NCBI GenBank assembly: GCA_963782185.1
Contig: CAWAJB010000022.1
Span: 19,679-83,678, forward strand
Reading direction: 5' to 3'
Source of the DNA: RYN-230 sp963782185
GTDB taxonomy: Bacteria > Actinomycetota > Actinomycetes > Streptosporangiales > Streptosporangiaceae
DNA length: 64,000 nt
Shown: positions 1 to 8,371 of the stretch, one piece after another
How the letters are laid out: every line of letters starts with the position of its first letter
How positions within the stretch are numbered: the first letter of the stretch is position 1
Notes under the pieces: generated by a model
The model's input: the letters and a program-made list of their open reading frames with translations, nothing else
The model's database searches: none
What the model was told of the DNA's origin: nothing
Program-made: the position numbers and the translations under genes

Positions 1-510
1 GAAGCCGAGGTCCGGCATTGGGCCACCGATGCGGACGCCCGCCGGCATGCCCGTCGCGCCCAGCCGGGCGCGGACCCCGATTCCGGTGCACGACGGCCGG
101 AAGCCCATTTTCTTGTAGAAGTGCTCATGCAACGGGCTGTCCCGGTAGGTCTCCAGCCCCATCAGGCGGACGCCACGCCGCCGCCAGCTGGTGATGCATG
201 CGGCGATCAGCTTCCGGCCGGCCCCGGACCGCTGCGCATCGGGGTGGACGGCCAGTGGCCCGAACCAGCCAAGCGTGCCCCGCGTCACCGAGAGCAGCGC
301 CCCTGTCACCCGGCCCGGTTCCTGCTCCTGCTCGGCCACGAAGCACCCGCCCGGATCCGCGGCCAACCGCATGGCAAAGAACAGCACCGGGATGGCAGGC
401 CCGTCAGGCCCTGCGCCCGGTGGGTGCAGCGCCCCGAACGCCGCGTTCGTCACCGACGAGACGCCCGGCAGATCACCGGGGGTCATCGCCCGGACCGCGC
501 TCGCGCTCAT
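1..510 (-). CDS. GNAT-family N-acetyltransferase (partial)
   Basis: A 170-codon reading frame starts at an ATG at 508-510 and runs off the left edge without a stop, so the C-terminus is missing. The fold is that of GCN5-related acetyltransferases, which move an acetyl group from acetyl-CoA to an amine. The acetyl-CoA pyrophosphate-binding segment is visible at about residues 88-103 as LAVHPDAQRSGAGRKLI, with the Q/R-x-x-G-x-G/A pattern. A later segment, HEHFYKKMGFRP, is the usual motif B tyrosine and phenylalanine region. The substrate cannot be told. It is divergent from the MarR-type gene at 669, with about 160 bp between them, so the regulator may control it (inference). Confidence 0.82.
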   Translation of the reverse strand, partial: MSASAVRAMTPGDLPGVSSVTNAAFGALHPPGAGPDGPAIPVLFFAMRLAADPGGCFVAEQEQEPGRVTGALLSVTRGTLGWFGPLAVHPDAQRSGAGRKLIAACITSWRRRGVRLMGLETYRDSPLHEHFYKKMGFRPSCTGIGVRARLGATGMPAGVRIGGPMPDLGF

Positions 511-630
511 GACTGTCTCCTCCAGCTGATCCGGGCGGAGCCTGCCTCAGCCCGGCGGGCGCCGTCGCTGCCGTTATCCGTCCGGCCCGGGGCGGGGCTG
601 CGGCCACTGGCCAAGTACCGGCACAGCATC

Positions 631-660
631 TTGCATGCGGCAAGTCTTGGTCCCTACAAT
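631..660 (+). promoter_or_regulatory. Candidate promoter of the first MarR gene
   Basis: TTGCAT (631-636) and TACAAT (655-660) are separated by 18 bp, close to housekeeping sigma consensus. The ATG at 669 lies only 8 bases past the -10 box, so the transcript would be nearly leaderless, which is common in actinobacteria. No experimental support. Confidence 0.45.
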
Positions 661-668
661 ATTTGGTC

Positions 669-1088
669 ATGGGCGAATCCTCAATGACGGGCCAGGCTGC
701 GCCGGAACTGGAACCAGAAACGGCAGAGCTCCTGCAGGCGGCCACGCGGGTGCTGGCGGGCGTAGCGCTGCGCAGCCTGGACGTCCTTGACGGCGCGGTG
801 ACCTTGCCGCAGTTCCGGATGCTCGCGGTCCTGGGCGACCCGGGGCGGGCCCGGTCCGCCCAGGTAGCCCGGGCGCTGAGCCTGGACGCCTCCACCGTGA
901 CCCGGCTCGCTGACCGGCTGGCCGCCGCCGGCCACATCACCAGGGGCCGCGAGCCCGGCCATCGCAGCGTGGTGACCCTGGAGCTCACCGCCACCGGGCA
1001 GCATCTGGTCAGCCAGGCCGCGGCGTGGCGGGAGCAGGAGCTGGCGCGGATCCTCCGCCGGCTCCGCCCGCGGGCCGCAGGCAGGTAA
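669..1088 (+). CDS. MarR-family regulator, C-terminal frameshift
   Basis: A winged-helix repressor of the MarR family. The DNA-recognition region is at about residues 60-95 (RSAQVARALSLDASTVTRLADRL) followed by the wing (ITRGREPGHRSVVTLELT). ATG at 669 was chosen; a TTG at 663 is also in frame. The frame stops at 1088, but the -1 frame continues as a typical MarR last helix, VTTALRQLVEAAGEGYG, and ends at 1165. A one-base indel near 1080 therefore probably shortened the protein by about 25 residues and removed part of the dimerisation helix. Ligand and targets unknown; the divergent acetyltransferase is the nearest candidate target. Confidence 0.75.
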   Translation: MGESSMTGQAAPELEPETAELLQAATRVLAGVALRSLDVLDGAVTLPQFRMLAVLGDPGRARSAQVARALSLDASTVTRLADRLAAAGHITRGREPGHRSVVTLELTATGQHLVSQAAAWREQELARILRRLRPRAAGR

Positions 1089-1452
1089 CCACCGCGCTGC
1101 GCCAGCTGGTCGAGGCGGCCGGTGAGGGATACGGGACGATCTCCCGCGGACTGGTCCCCCTGTGAGCAGATCCCGCCAGCTGGCCATGGGCATCCCCCGC
1201 GGTCCGCTCGCCCGCCGGGAGTATGACCCGGTCAGCCACGGGCACCGCCCCGCCGCCACCCTGCGTGTCCCCGCCGTCGTGGCCCGGTTGGGCCGGCTCA
1301 GCCCTGCGGCCGTGCAGCCAGCCAGCGCCGCCGGCGCACCGGCCGCGTCGCGGGCATGGGCTGCTGCTGCCGCCCGGCCACGGATACCTGGCGGCCGGCA
1401 CCGAAGCCGCCCGTCCCGCCCTGACACCACTGCGTACCCGCCCGGCCCCGGG

Positions 1453-2055
1453 ATGACCGGGCCGCCAGTCATGCCCGGATGGGACGCTGACCAGGCAGTT
1501 GCCGTGCTGTATCACGCGCACTACCGTGCCCTGATCCGGCTGGCCGCTCTCCTGGTGATCGACGTCGCCGCGGCAGAAGAAATAGTCCAGGCCGCCTTCG
1601 CCGCCATGCACGGCGGATGGCGCCACCTGCGGGACAGCGATAAGGCCCTGGCCTGCCTGCTGCGGAAAGTGGTCATCGGGGCACGATCCCACCATGCGGC
1701 CCGCCCTGCCCCGCCCAGCCGCCAGCCGGCGCCGCGCCAGGCCGGGCAGCCGGCCGTCACCGCCCCGCAAGCCCTCGTGGCGGCGCTTCACGCCCTTCCA
1801 GCCAGGCAGCGCGAAGCCCTGGTGCTCCGGTATTACGCGGGCCTGCCGGATACCCAGATCGCCGCTGCGATGCGGATCAGCGCACGCGCGGTGACCGGCC
1901 ACATCGGGCGCGGCCTGTCGTCCCTCCAGGCTGCCCCCGGCAGCGCCGCTCCTTCCAGCCGGGCAGCGCGAAGCGCTGGTCCCGCGGTAGTACGCAGACT
2001 TGCCCGGCAGCCAGATCGCCTCGGCTATGAAGACCAGCGCACGCGCGGTAAGTAG
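1453..2055 (+). CDS. ECF-type RNA polymerase sigma factor (SigE/sigma-70 family)
   Basis: About 200 residues from ATG 1453 (MTGPPVMPGW). Region 2 is seen at roughly residues 18-60 (YHAHYRALIRLAALLVIDVA, then AEEIVQAAFAAM), and region 4 at about 115-155 (LPARQREALVLRYYAGLPDT, then the helix-turn-helix QIAAAMRISARAVTGHIGRG). The frame is open upstream to 1162, but that stretch is low-complexity Ala/Pro/Arg and is not like a sigma factor, so the later start is preferred. Such factors redirect RNA polymerase to stress promoters; no anti-sigma gene is adjacent. The C-terminal tail after about residue 155 reads through a decayed repeat of the region-4 coding sequence (see repeat entry) and is probably not native. 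Confidence 0.72.
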   Translation: MTGPPVMPGWDADQAVAVLYHAHYRALIRLAALLVIDVAAAEEIVQAAFAAMHGGWRHLRDSDKALACLLRKVVIGARSHHAARPAPPSRQPAPRQAGQPAVTAPQALVAALHALPARQREALVLRYYAGLPDTQIAAAMRISARAVTGHIGRGLSSLQAAPGSAAPSSRAARSAGPAVVRRLARQPDRLGYEDQRTRGK

Positions 2056-2082
2056 CCACACCGGACGCGGCATCCACCCTTC
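1794..2082 (+). repeat. Tandem, decayed duplication of sigma region 4
   Basis: The segment 1794-1925 encoding sigma region 4 recurs at 1951-2082 with a constant 157-bp offset and no indels inside the copy. Landmarks are CCTTCCAGCC at 1794 and 1951 and CGCACGCGCGGT at 1881 and 2038. The second copy carries a TAG inside the RYYA motif and many substitutions. Because 157 is not a multiple of three, the second copy lies in a different frame from the first. Confidence 0.8.
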
Positions 2083-2121
2083 TGAACGCCGGTGCCTGCC
2101 GCTGACCGGGTGCCCAGGTCC

Positions 2122-2646
2122 TCACGGCCGGTCCTGCCCGGGCTCTGCCTCACCCCGGGGCCGGGGTTCGGTGAACGCCGCGGTCAGGCTGGCCGCATCC
2201 GCCCCGCTGGCGAGGATGAGGATTTCGTCGCCTGCCTGCAGCACCGTGCTGCCGTGTGCGGGGACAAGGTTCGCGTTGCGGAGGATGAAGCTGATCCAGG
2301 CGTCCCCGGGCAGCGGCAGGTCGCTGATCATGGTGCCGTCGGCGGTGGTGGCGGGAGCGATGGTGAAGCGGTGCAGGCCCCCGGGTTCCTCCTGGAACCG
2401 GATGCCCAGGCTCCACGGTTCGGGCTCGATGGTGCGCAGCGGCACGCCCATCCGCCGGGCGAGGCCGGGGACCGCCGCGCCTTGCACGATGACCGAGAAC
2501 GCCACGACCACGAAGATGATCTCGTAGATACGCGGGGCGCCGGTGACCCTGGCCTGGACGATGAACGCGCCGAGCAGGATGGGGACGGCGCCCTTGAGGC
2601 CGGTCCACAAGACGAAGACCCGCTCACCCGGCCGCAGCCGCCCCAC
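2122..2646 (-). pseudogene. Cation/proton antiporter, C-terminal remnant (CPA1 with TrkA-C)
   Basis: About 174 residues from a GTG at 2646. The beginning, FVLWTGLKGAVPILLGAF, matches the late transmembrane GLRGA-type motif of CPA1 potassium or sodium/proton antiporters, and residues about 95-160 form a TrkA-C (RCK-C) ligand-binding domain ending in LQAGDEILILASGADAASL. A full NhaP2-type protein is about 500-600 residues, so the first two thirds are missing. It is cut just upstream of the promoter of the divergent MarR gene, which suggests a deletion. Unlikely to work as a transporter. Confidence 0.75.
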
Positions 2647-2665
2647 CTCCCCCTACCGGGCTAAC

Positions 2666-2706
2666 TTGCAGTGGCTGATAGATTCACAATAAATTAATTG
2701 CAGTGG
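2666..2706 (+). promoter_or_regulatory. Promoter and direct-repeat operator candidate for marR-clc
   Basis: TTGCAG (2666-2671) and TAAATT (2690-2695) are 18 bp apart. TTGCAGTGG occurs at 2666-2674 and again at 2698-2706, a 32-bp period (about three helical turns), bracketing the -10 and likely start point. The spacing suits a dimeric regulator; autoregulation by the MarR protein is inferred. Confidence 0.45.
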
Positions 2707-2720
2707 GCAAGTAAAAGAGG

Positions 2721-3278
2721 GTGGCGGCCGTGACCAGGCAGGTGGCGGATGCAGGCGTGGCGGACGAGGCCGCGGTGGATGCGGTCCTGACGGCGAGCCG
2801 CACGCTGATCGCGGTGGCGACCAGTTCGCTGGGCGCGGCTGCGGAGGACACGACGATCGCCCAGTACCGGGCGCTGGTGGTGCTGTCCTCGCGGGGCCCG
2901 CAGCGGATGACAGACCTGGCCGGGGCGCTGGACGTGACGCCGTCCACCGCCGGGCGGATGTGCGACCGGCTGCTGCGCAAGGGCCTGATCCGCCGGCACC
3001 GCGCCCGGGCGGACCGCCGCGCGGTGCAGGTCTCGATCACCCCGGCGGGGCGGCAGGTGGTGGATCAGGCGACCGCCCGGCGGCGGGCCCTGATCGCCGG
3101 TATCTTGCGCCGGCTCCCGGCGCCCCGGCAGCTGGCGGTGGCCGCCGCGCTGCAGGAGTTCGCCCTGGCGGCCGGGGAGATCCCGGACAGCCAGTGGCCC
3201 GCCGATCCGGCTGAGGCGCCACCGCCGGGGGCGGCCAGCGGGAAGCGGGCGGCAGCAAGCACAGGGGGCAGGTCATGA
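2721..3278 (+). CDS. MarR-family transcriptional regulator
   Basis: 185 residues from GTG 2721, preceded by AAAGAGG. Residues about 50-110 form the winged helix: MTDLAGALDVTPSTAGRMCD is the recognition region and RRHRARADRRAVQVSITPAG the wing. The C-terminal 40 residues are a Pro/Ala/Gly-rich tail beyond the usual family length of about 150. The stop overlaps the start of the chloride transporter gene by four bases (ATGA), so the two are translationally coupled and the regulator most likely senses something linked to that transporter (inference). The divergent neighbour is the broken antiporter. Confidence 0.85.
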   Translation: MAAVTRQVADAGVADEAAVDAVLTASRTLIAVATSSLGAAAEDTTIAQYRALVVLSSRGPQRMTDLAGALDVTPSTAGRMCDRLLRKGLIRRHRARADRRAVQVSITPAGRQVVDQATARRRALIAGILRRLPAPRQLAVAAALQEFALAAGEIPDSQWPADPAEAPPPGAASGKRAAASTGGRS

Positions 3279-5311
3279 CGGGCACGGCAGGGGCCAGCAC
3301 GCCGGCCGGGACGGCGCCGTGGGCCGCGAGGACAGCTGGGTGGCTGCGGGCCTCACGGGCTGGCCTGCTCGTCATCACGGTGCTGGTGGGCGCAGGGTCC
3401 GGGCTGGGTGCGGTGGCGTTCCGGTACCTGATCTACTTCTTCACCTGGCTGGCGACCGGGCACGTCCAGTTCGGCCAGGACGGCTACGTGGGCAGCAGCC
3501 ACCTGCCGTGGCTCGGGCTGGGGTTTTTCGTGGTGATCCCGGTCATCGGCGGCATCATCTACGGCCCGCTGATCTACCGCTACGCCCGCGAGGCCCGCGG
3601 CCACGGCGTCCCCGAGGTGATGATCGCGGTCGCGGAGAACGGCGGCCGGATCCGCCCGCAGGTCAGCGTGGTCAAGGCGCTGGCCTCGGCCATCTGCATC
3701 GGCGCCGGCGGGTCGGTCGGCCGGGAGGGCCCGATCGTGCAGATCGGCTCCGCGCTGGCCTCCGGGCTGGGTCAGTGGGTCCGCATGCCGCAGAACCGGA
3801 TGCGGATCCTGGTCGCCTGCGGCGCGGGCGGCGGCATCGCGGCCACGTTCAACGCGCCGATCACCGGGGTGTTCTTCGGGGTGGAGATCATCTTGCGGGA
3901 GCTGTCCGCAGACGCGCTGTTCACGGTGATGCTGTCGGCGATGATCGCCGACGCGGTCGCCATCCCTTTCCTGGGCAGCCGGCCGTTCCTGTCCGGATTC
4001 CCCTCCGGCATCGCGCTGCACCATCCCCGCAACTACCTGCTGATCGCCGCGCTCGCCGTGGTCGCGGCGCTGATCGGCCTGGCCTTCAAGACCGTCGTGT
4101 ACAAGATGGAAGACCTGTGGGACATCGCCTGGAAGAACCGGCCGGAGTGGGCCCGGCCGGCCATCGGCGGCATCGCCCTCGGCCTGGTCTTGCTGGCGCT
4201 CCCGCAGATGTACGGCGTCGGCTACCCCGTCATGGACAAGGCGATCGCCGGGAATTACGTGCTGTGGTTCCTGATCGTGCTGGCCGCGGGGAAGATCATC
4301 GCGTGCAGCATGACGCTGGGTATCGGCGGGTCCGGCGGGGTGTTCGCGCCGTCGCTGTTCATCGGGGTCACCTCGGGCATGGCGTTCGGCGAGATCGCTG
4401 ATCACCTGCTCGGCCCGGGCGCCGGCCAGCCTGCCCTGTACGCGGTGGTGGCCATGGGGGCGGTGTTCACCTCCGCGGCCCGCGCCCCGCTGACCTCGCT
4501 GGCCAGCGTGGTCGAGATGACCGGCGACTTCACCCTCACCCTGCCGGTGATGCTGGCCGTGGCCATCGCCACCGCCACCTCGCGGGCGCTGAGCTACGGC
4601 ACCATCTACACTGCCAAGCTGCTGCGCCGCGGGCAGGACATCGACCGCGCCGCGCCGTGGCGGGCGTTCGGCGACCTGAAGGCCGCCGACGTCATGCGGC
4701 CATTCCCGGAGCCGCTCGCCGTCGCTCCCCGGCCAGAGGGCGACACCCGCCCGGCCCGGGCTCTGGCCGCGCTGGCTGGGCCGGTCACCTACCAGGGCGA
4801 CCCGCAGGCGGTCCTCGCCAGCGCGTCCCTCGCCCAGGCGCTGCGCCAGGTCGCGGCCTACGGCCGCGACGGGCTGCCCGTGCTGTCCGGCGACGGCCAG
4901 CAGGTGCAGGGCTGGATCACCGGCGCGAGCGTGCTGGACACTGTCGCCCGCGAGATCGGCCGGCCCCCGCCCCCCGCCGCCGCAGCCGGGGCCCGGCCAG
5001 ACGGGAAAACCTCCCGCCAGGAGCCACCCAACCCGCTACCGGGCTATCAGGTTCTCGAGGTCACCATCGAGGACGGCTCGCCGGCCTCAGGCCAGGCACT
5101 TGGCGCCATCACCTGGCCACCCGGCAGCTACCCGGTCTCCGTCCTCCGCAACCGCAGGCTGCAAGACGCCGAGCCCGCCCTCATCCTGACCCCCGGCGAC
5201 CGCATCAACCTGCTCGCCCGGGCAGCACGGCGCCCGGTACCACCGCCGGCACGCGACATGCCGGGCAGCGACCAGGACGGCCAGCGCCCCCGCATACCCG
5301 GCACCCATTGA
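3275..5311 (+). CDS. ClC-family chloride channel/transporter with CBS and TrkA-C domains
   Basis: 678 residues, start ATG 3275. The membrane core (about residues 25-450) has the ClC selectivity motifs: GHGVPEV near 109-115 (position of GSGIP), GREGP at 149-153 with the gating glutamate E151, and GIGGSGGVFAPSLFIG at 349-364. A CBS region with the signature AADVMRPFPEPLAV follows at about 465-560, and a TrkA-C domain at about 590-650 (LTPGDRINLLAR). These cytosolic domains usually bind nucleotides or other small ligands. In FNAPITGVFFGVEII (about 192-206) a glutamate is present at 204, but the next position, where the E. coli exchanger has its internal proton glutamate, is isoleucine; whether it works as channel or exchanger cannot be settled. 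Coupled to the MarR gene upstream. Confidence 0.92.
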   Translation: MTGTAGASTPAGTAPWAARTAGWLRASRAGLLVITVLVGAGSGLGAVAFRYLIYFFTWLATGHVQFGQDGYVGSSHLPWLGLGFFVVIPVIGGIIYGPLIYRYAREARGHGVPEVMIAVAENGGRIRPQVSVVKALASAICIGAGGSVGREGPIVQIGSALASGLGQWVRMPQNRMRILVACGAGGGIAATFNAPITGVFFGVEIILRELSADALFTVMLSAMIADAVAIPFLGSRPFLSGFPSGIALHHPRNYLLIAALAVVAALIGLAFKTVVYKMEDLWDIAWKNRPEWARPAIGGIALGLVLLALPQMYGVGYPVMDKAIAGNYVLWFLIVLAAGKIIACSMTLGIGGSGGVFAPSLFIGVTSGMAFGEIADHLLGPGAGQPALYAVVAMGAVFTSAARAPLTSLASVVEMTGDFTLTLPVMLAVAIATATSRALSYGTIYTAKLLRRGQDIDRAAPWRAFGDLKAADVMRPFPEPLAVAPRPEGDTRPARALAALAGPVTYQGDPQAVLASASLAQALRQVAAYGRDGLPVLSGDGQQVQGWITGASVLDTVAREIGRPPPPAAAAGARPDGKTSRQEPPNPLPGYQVLEVTIEDGSPASGQALGAITWPPGSYPVSVLRNRRLQDAEPALILTPGDRINLLARAARRPVPPPARDMPGSDQDGQRPRIPGTH

Positions 5312-5453
5312 AACCAGCGGGCATCACGCGGCGCCCAGTCCGCTGGCCGTGCGGCGCTGCCAGCCGAGGACGGGCTGCGTGATGCAGTTGACGATCACAT
5401 GCGGCGCGACCTGGAGGCGTTCTGATCGCGCACGATCACCCAGGGAGGAAAGC

Positions 5454-5958
5454 GTGCCCTCATCCACATCATCACCTGCCACCGGTGCCGTGGCGGCCTG
5501 GGCCGCCGGACTGCTGCGGATCCGCTGGCTCGCCCGCGCGCCCGTCGGGCTCTACCGGGCACGCCTGGGGTTCCTGCTCGGATCGCGGCTGCTCATGCTC
5601 GAGCACCTCGGGCGGAAATCTGGCGCCCGGCGTTATGCCGTCCTGGAAGTCGTCGCCCACCCCCGGCCCGGCACCTACGTTGCGGCCTCCGGGTTCGGGA
5701 CCAGAGCCCAGTGGTTCCGCAACGTCCGCGCCAACCCGCACGTCCGCGTCTATGCCGGCCGCCGCCGGCCAGCGCCAGCGACAGCACGGCTGCTCGCCAG
5801 TGACGAGACAGCCGCAGCGCTGGCGGCCTATGCGGCCAGGCATCCGCGCGTGGGCCGCGTTGAAACCGGTCTTCGAGACAACCCTCGGCGCCCGGATAAG
5901 CGACCAGGAGACCAGCCTGCCGATGATCGCCCTCGAACTCGCGGGCGGCTCCAGGTGA
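5454..5958 (+). pseudogene. Deazaflavin (F420)-dependent nitroreductase family, frameshifted
   Basis: Starts at GTG 5454, preceded by GGGAGGAAAG. The protein begins MPSSTSSPAT and shows the family signature LEHLGRKSGARRYAVLEVV at about residues 43-61 and WFRNVRANPHVRVYAG at about 85-100. After AAYAARHPR (about 5850) the good reading moves to another frame, RAWAALKPVFETTLGARISD, ending at 5958. One base gained or two lost explains it. The intact family (about 150 residues) uses reduced F420 to reduce quinones or nitro compounds. It stands alone between the ClC gene and a gene-poor stretch. Confidence 0.8.
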
Positions 5959-6367
5959 CGCCTTCATCCCCGGGATCTGCTGGAGCGTCTTACCAGCCAG
6001 CTCTGACGGGATACGGCTGGGCAGGAGCTGAAGCCGCGGCGCACGGCGTCGGCCAGCTCCCGCCACTCTGTCTCCCGCGGGGGGTCGGGCCCGAGCCGGC
6101 GGGCAGCCGATCCCTGTCCTCTGCATCCATCGGGACAGCTGGGCTGGCCCAGAAACGCCGCCCGACTCGGACGATACCTCAAAGATGACGAACCGTCCCC
6201 CGTGGCAGCCGAGAGCGCCCGCCCTCATGGCAGCCCGACTTATCCAGGGACGGGTTGCAGGAGCGGCCGCAGACTGGTTCGCACCGACAACGCCGCCAGC
6301 GGATCAGCTACACGATGCGCGCTGCTGAGTTCGCCGCAACACCATCGGAAATGCCTGCCCGGTTTCG
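5959..6367. other. Gene-free stretch
   Basis: No reading frame here looks coding on either strand, and no repeat or RNA fold was recognised. The end abuts the 3' end of the minus-strand glycosyltransferase gene. Confidence 0.5.
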
Positions 6368-8002
6368 CTAGCGGGCGGGCTCGTATTTCCAGATCACGTA
6401 GGTGCCCTGGCCGACCGGCTTGACCTCGGTGCCGTAGGGGACGACGGCGATGGTGTGGTAGCGGGGGTTGTGGTGCAGTTCGGTGGCCAGGCCGTGGTCG
6501 AGTCCGGTGGTGTCGGTGAAGTTGAGGGCCACGTAGGCGAAGTAGCCGTGGGCGATGTAGTAGGCGAAGGTCGCGGCGTTGCCTGCTGCGATGATGCCGG
6601 TGGTGGTCCCGGTGCTGGCCCCGGAGGCCAGGACGATGTTGCGGGTGCTGGACCAGCGCCGCCACTGGTGCCCGGACGGCAGGTAGTACTTGGCGATCGC
6701 GGGGTCTTCTACGAGCATCGGCCCGGCGCTGTGGGCGGCCAGCGGGCGCAGCACGCTGATGAACGCGGCCGCGTCAGGCCAGCTCGTCGCGAACGCCTGC
6801 GACTGCACCGCGCCCAGGTACACCGGGAACGCCAGCGCCACCACGCAGGCCGCGCTCATGACCGCCTGCTCCCGCCCGGCGGGCACGGGCGCGACGAACC
6901 GGTCCGCGGCGTAGCCGGCGGCGATGGCCGCGAACCAGGCCCCCACACCCACATGCTCGTTCAGCAGCGCCGCGGTGTGCAGCCAGGCCTGCTCGGCCGG
7001 GCCCAGGATCGCGGCGGCGGCCAGCACCGCCAGCAGCCAGGTCTGGGCCCGTCCCTCCCGCCGCACGGCGCTGATGACCACGCCGCATGCGGCCAGGATG
7101 ACGAGGATGCCCGCCCAGTACCAGGTGCTGGACAGCACCGACAGCGGCGAGCTGGTGTGCGCCACCGGGGTCAGGATGGTCGCCGTGAACCCGTTCAGGT
7201 AGTTGCTCCCGCCGGCCAGCAGCCCCGCGCCCAGCAGCGCGATCACCGTGGCCGCCACGATGGCGGCACGCTGCAGCGCGACCCGGCCACCCGGGACCGG
7301 GAACGCGGCCAGCACCGCCAGCACTGCGACCAGCACGTCGAACAGGACCGTCGAATACGCCGCGGCGCTGGCCAGGGCCAGCGCCGCACCGGCCGCGATC
7401 ATGCGGCCCGGCAGCACACCCCGGTCCCCGGCCCGCAGCACCAACCAGGCCGCCAGCGCCACCAGAAACAGGGACAAGGCCTTATAGGTGGCGAACGCGC
7501 CCAGGTGCAGGGTCGGGCCCAGCACGGCGAACAGCGCGGCCGCGAAGAACGCCGCCCGCCGCCCGTAGCGGCGGCGGGCCGCGCTCCACAGCAAGGTGGT
7601 CGCGCCGAGCATGAAGACCAGCGACAGGATCCGCGCCCCGGCCAGGCCACCTGCGTGGTCAGCGAGCGCGCCGAGCGGCGGGTAGATCACCGGCGCGCCG
7701 GAAAAGTAATACGCGAACGGCGGGATGGGCGTGCCGTGCAGCCAGTTCGCCCACTGCAGGTGCCCAGCCCACAGATACAAGGCCTCATCCTGGTGCGCGG
7801 TGTCGGCCCAGACCAGGCGGAGCGTCAGCAGCGTCTGGACGACCAGCACCGGCAGCAACGGCCACCCGCCAGGCATCCCCCACCGGGCAGGCCGGGCCGG
7901 GCGGTCCGCCTCGGTCCGCCCTGCGACGAGCGTGCCCGCCGGGGCCTCCGCCGGCGCCGAGAGTTGTGCCCGCGCTGCGCCCGAGGTGATGTGAGCATCC
8001 AT
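6368..8002 (-). CDS. GT-C glycosyltransferase, PMT/GT39-like integral membrane protein
   Basis: About 544 residues from ATG 8000-8002, with GGAGGGGCGGGG just upstream; an in-frame ATG nine codons earlier lies within this ribosome-binding site and is less likely. A first membrane helix is followed by an extracytoplasmic loop with the acidic motif DTAHQDEALYLW, typical of GT-C enzymes that use polyprenyl-phosphate sugars. About ten further hydrophobic helices follow, and the last 150 residues form a soluble domain ending YVIWKYEPAR. The enzyme would transfer a sugar on the outer face of the membrane, to a lipid or protein that cannot be named. It is divergent from the NhaA gene and has no partner in an operon. 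Confidence 0.78.
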   Translation of the reverse strand: MDAHITSGAARAQLSAPAEAPAGTLVAGRTEADRPARPARWGMPGGWPLLPVLVVQTLLTLRLVWADTAHQDEALYLWAGHLQWANWLHGTPIPPFAYYFSGAPVIYPPLGALADHAGGLAGARILSLVFMLGATTLLWSAARRRYGRRAAFFAAALFAVLGPTLHLGAFATYKALSLFLVALAAWLVLRAGDRGVLPGRMIAAGAALALASAAAYSTVLFDVLVAVLAVLAAFPVPGGRVALQRAAIVAATVIALLGAGLLAGGSNYLNGFTATILTPVAHTSSPLSVLSSTWYWAGILVILAACGVVISAVRREGRAQTWLLAVLAAAAILGPAEQAWLHTAALLNEHVGVGAWFAAIAAGYAADRFVAPVPAGREQAVMSAACVVALAFPVYLGAVQSQAFATSWPDAAAFISVLRPLAAHSAGPMLVEDPAIAKYYLPSGHQWRRWSSTRNIVLASGASTGTTTGIIAAGNAATFAYYIAHGYFAYVALNFTDTTGLDHGLATELHHNPRYHTIAVVPYGTEVKPVGQGTYVIWKYEPAR

Positions 8003-8371
8003 GGACGGTCCCCGCCCCTCCTGCATCATGACGTCCGTGAGCAGACGCCGACCAGGCTTCCCGGCACACCTGCGGGAAGGTTAGCGGGCACCGGGCCCTT
8101 GACGCAGGTGTCTGGATAAGTCCGGCACAGAACAACCCTGGATTGGGCGGAAGGCGCCTATGTGCGAAGTAAGGGCCTCCCGAACATCGCCGGCAACACA
8201 GCAGTCCCAGCCCGGCCGGCAATTGGCGCCCTGCCTGCAGTACCGCACAGCCCGGCCGTGGCTACTATGACCATTCCGCCGTGCGGACGCCGCGACGCCA
8301 GCGAGGCGACGCCGCGCTTCCGGTCACGGGATGCTCCGGCGCCGCCGGTCCAAGGCCACGAGGAGGCAGCC
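8003..8371. other. Divergent intergenic region
   Basis: Separates the glycosyltransferase and NhaA-DsbA genes, which are transcribed away from each other. The NhaA frame is open through part of it (from 8162), but that part has no resemblance to the family. No operator or RNA structure recognised. Confidence 0.4.

Noticed and set aside
6455..8119. 554-codon plus-strand frame over the glycosyltransferase
   Set aside because: Low-complexity Arg/Gly/Gln shadow of a membrane protein gene on the other strand.
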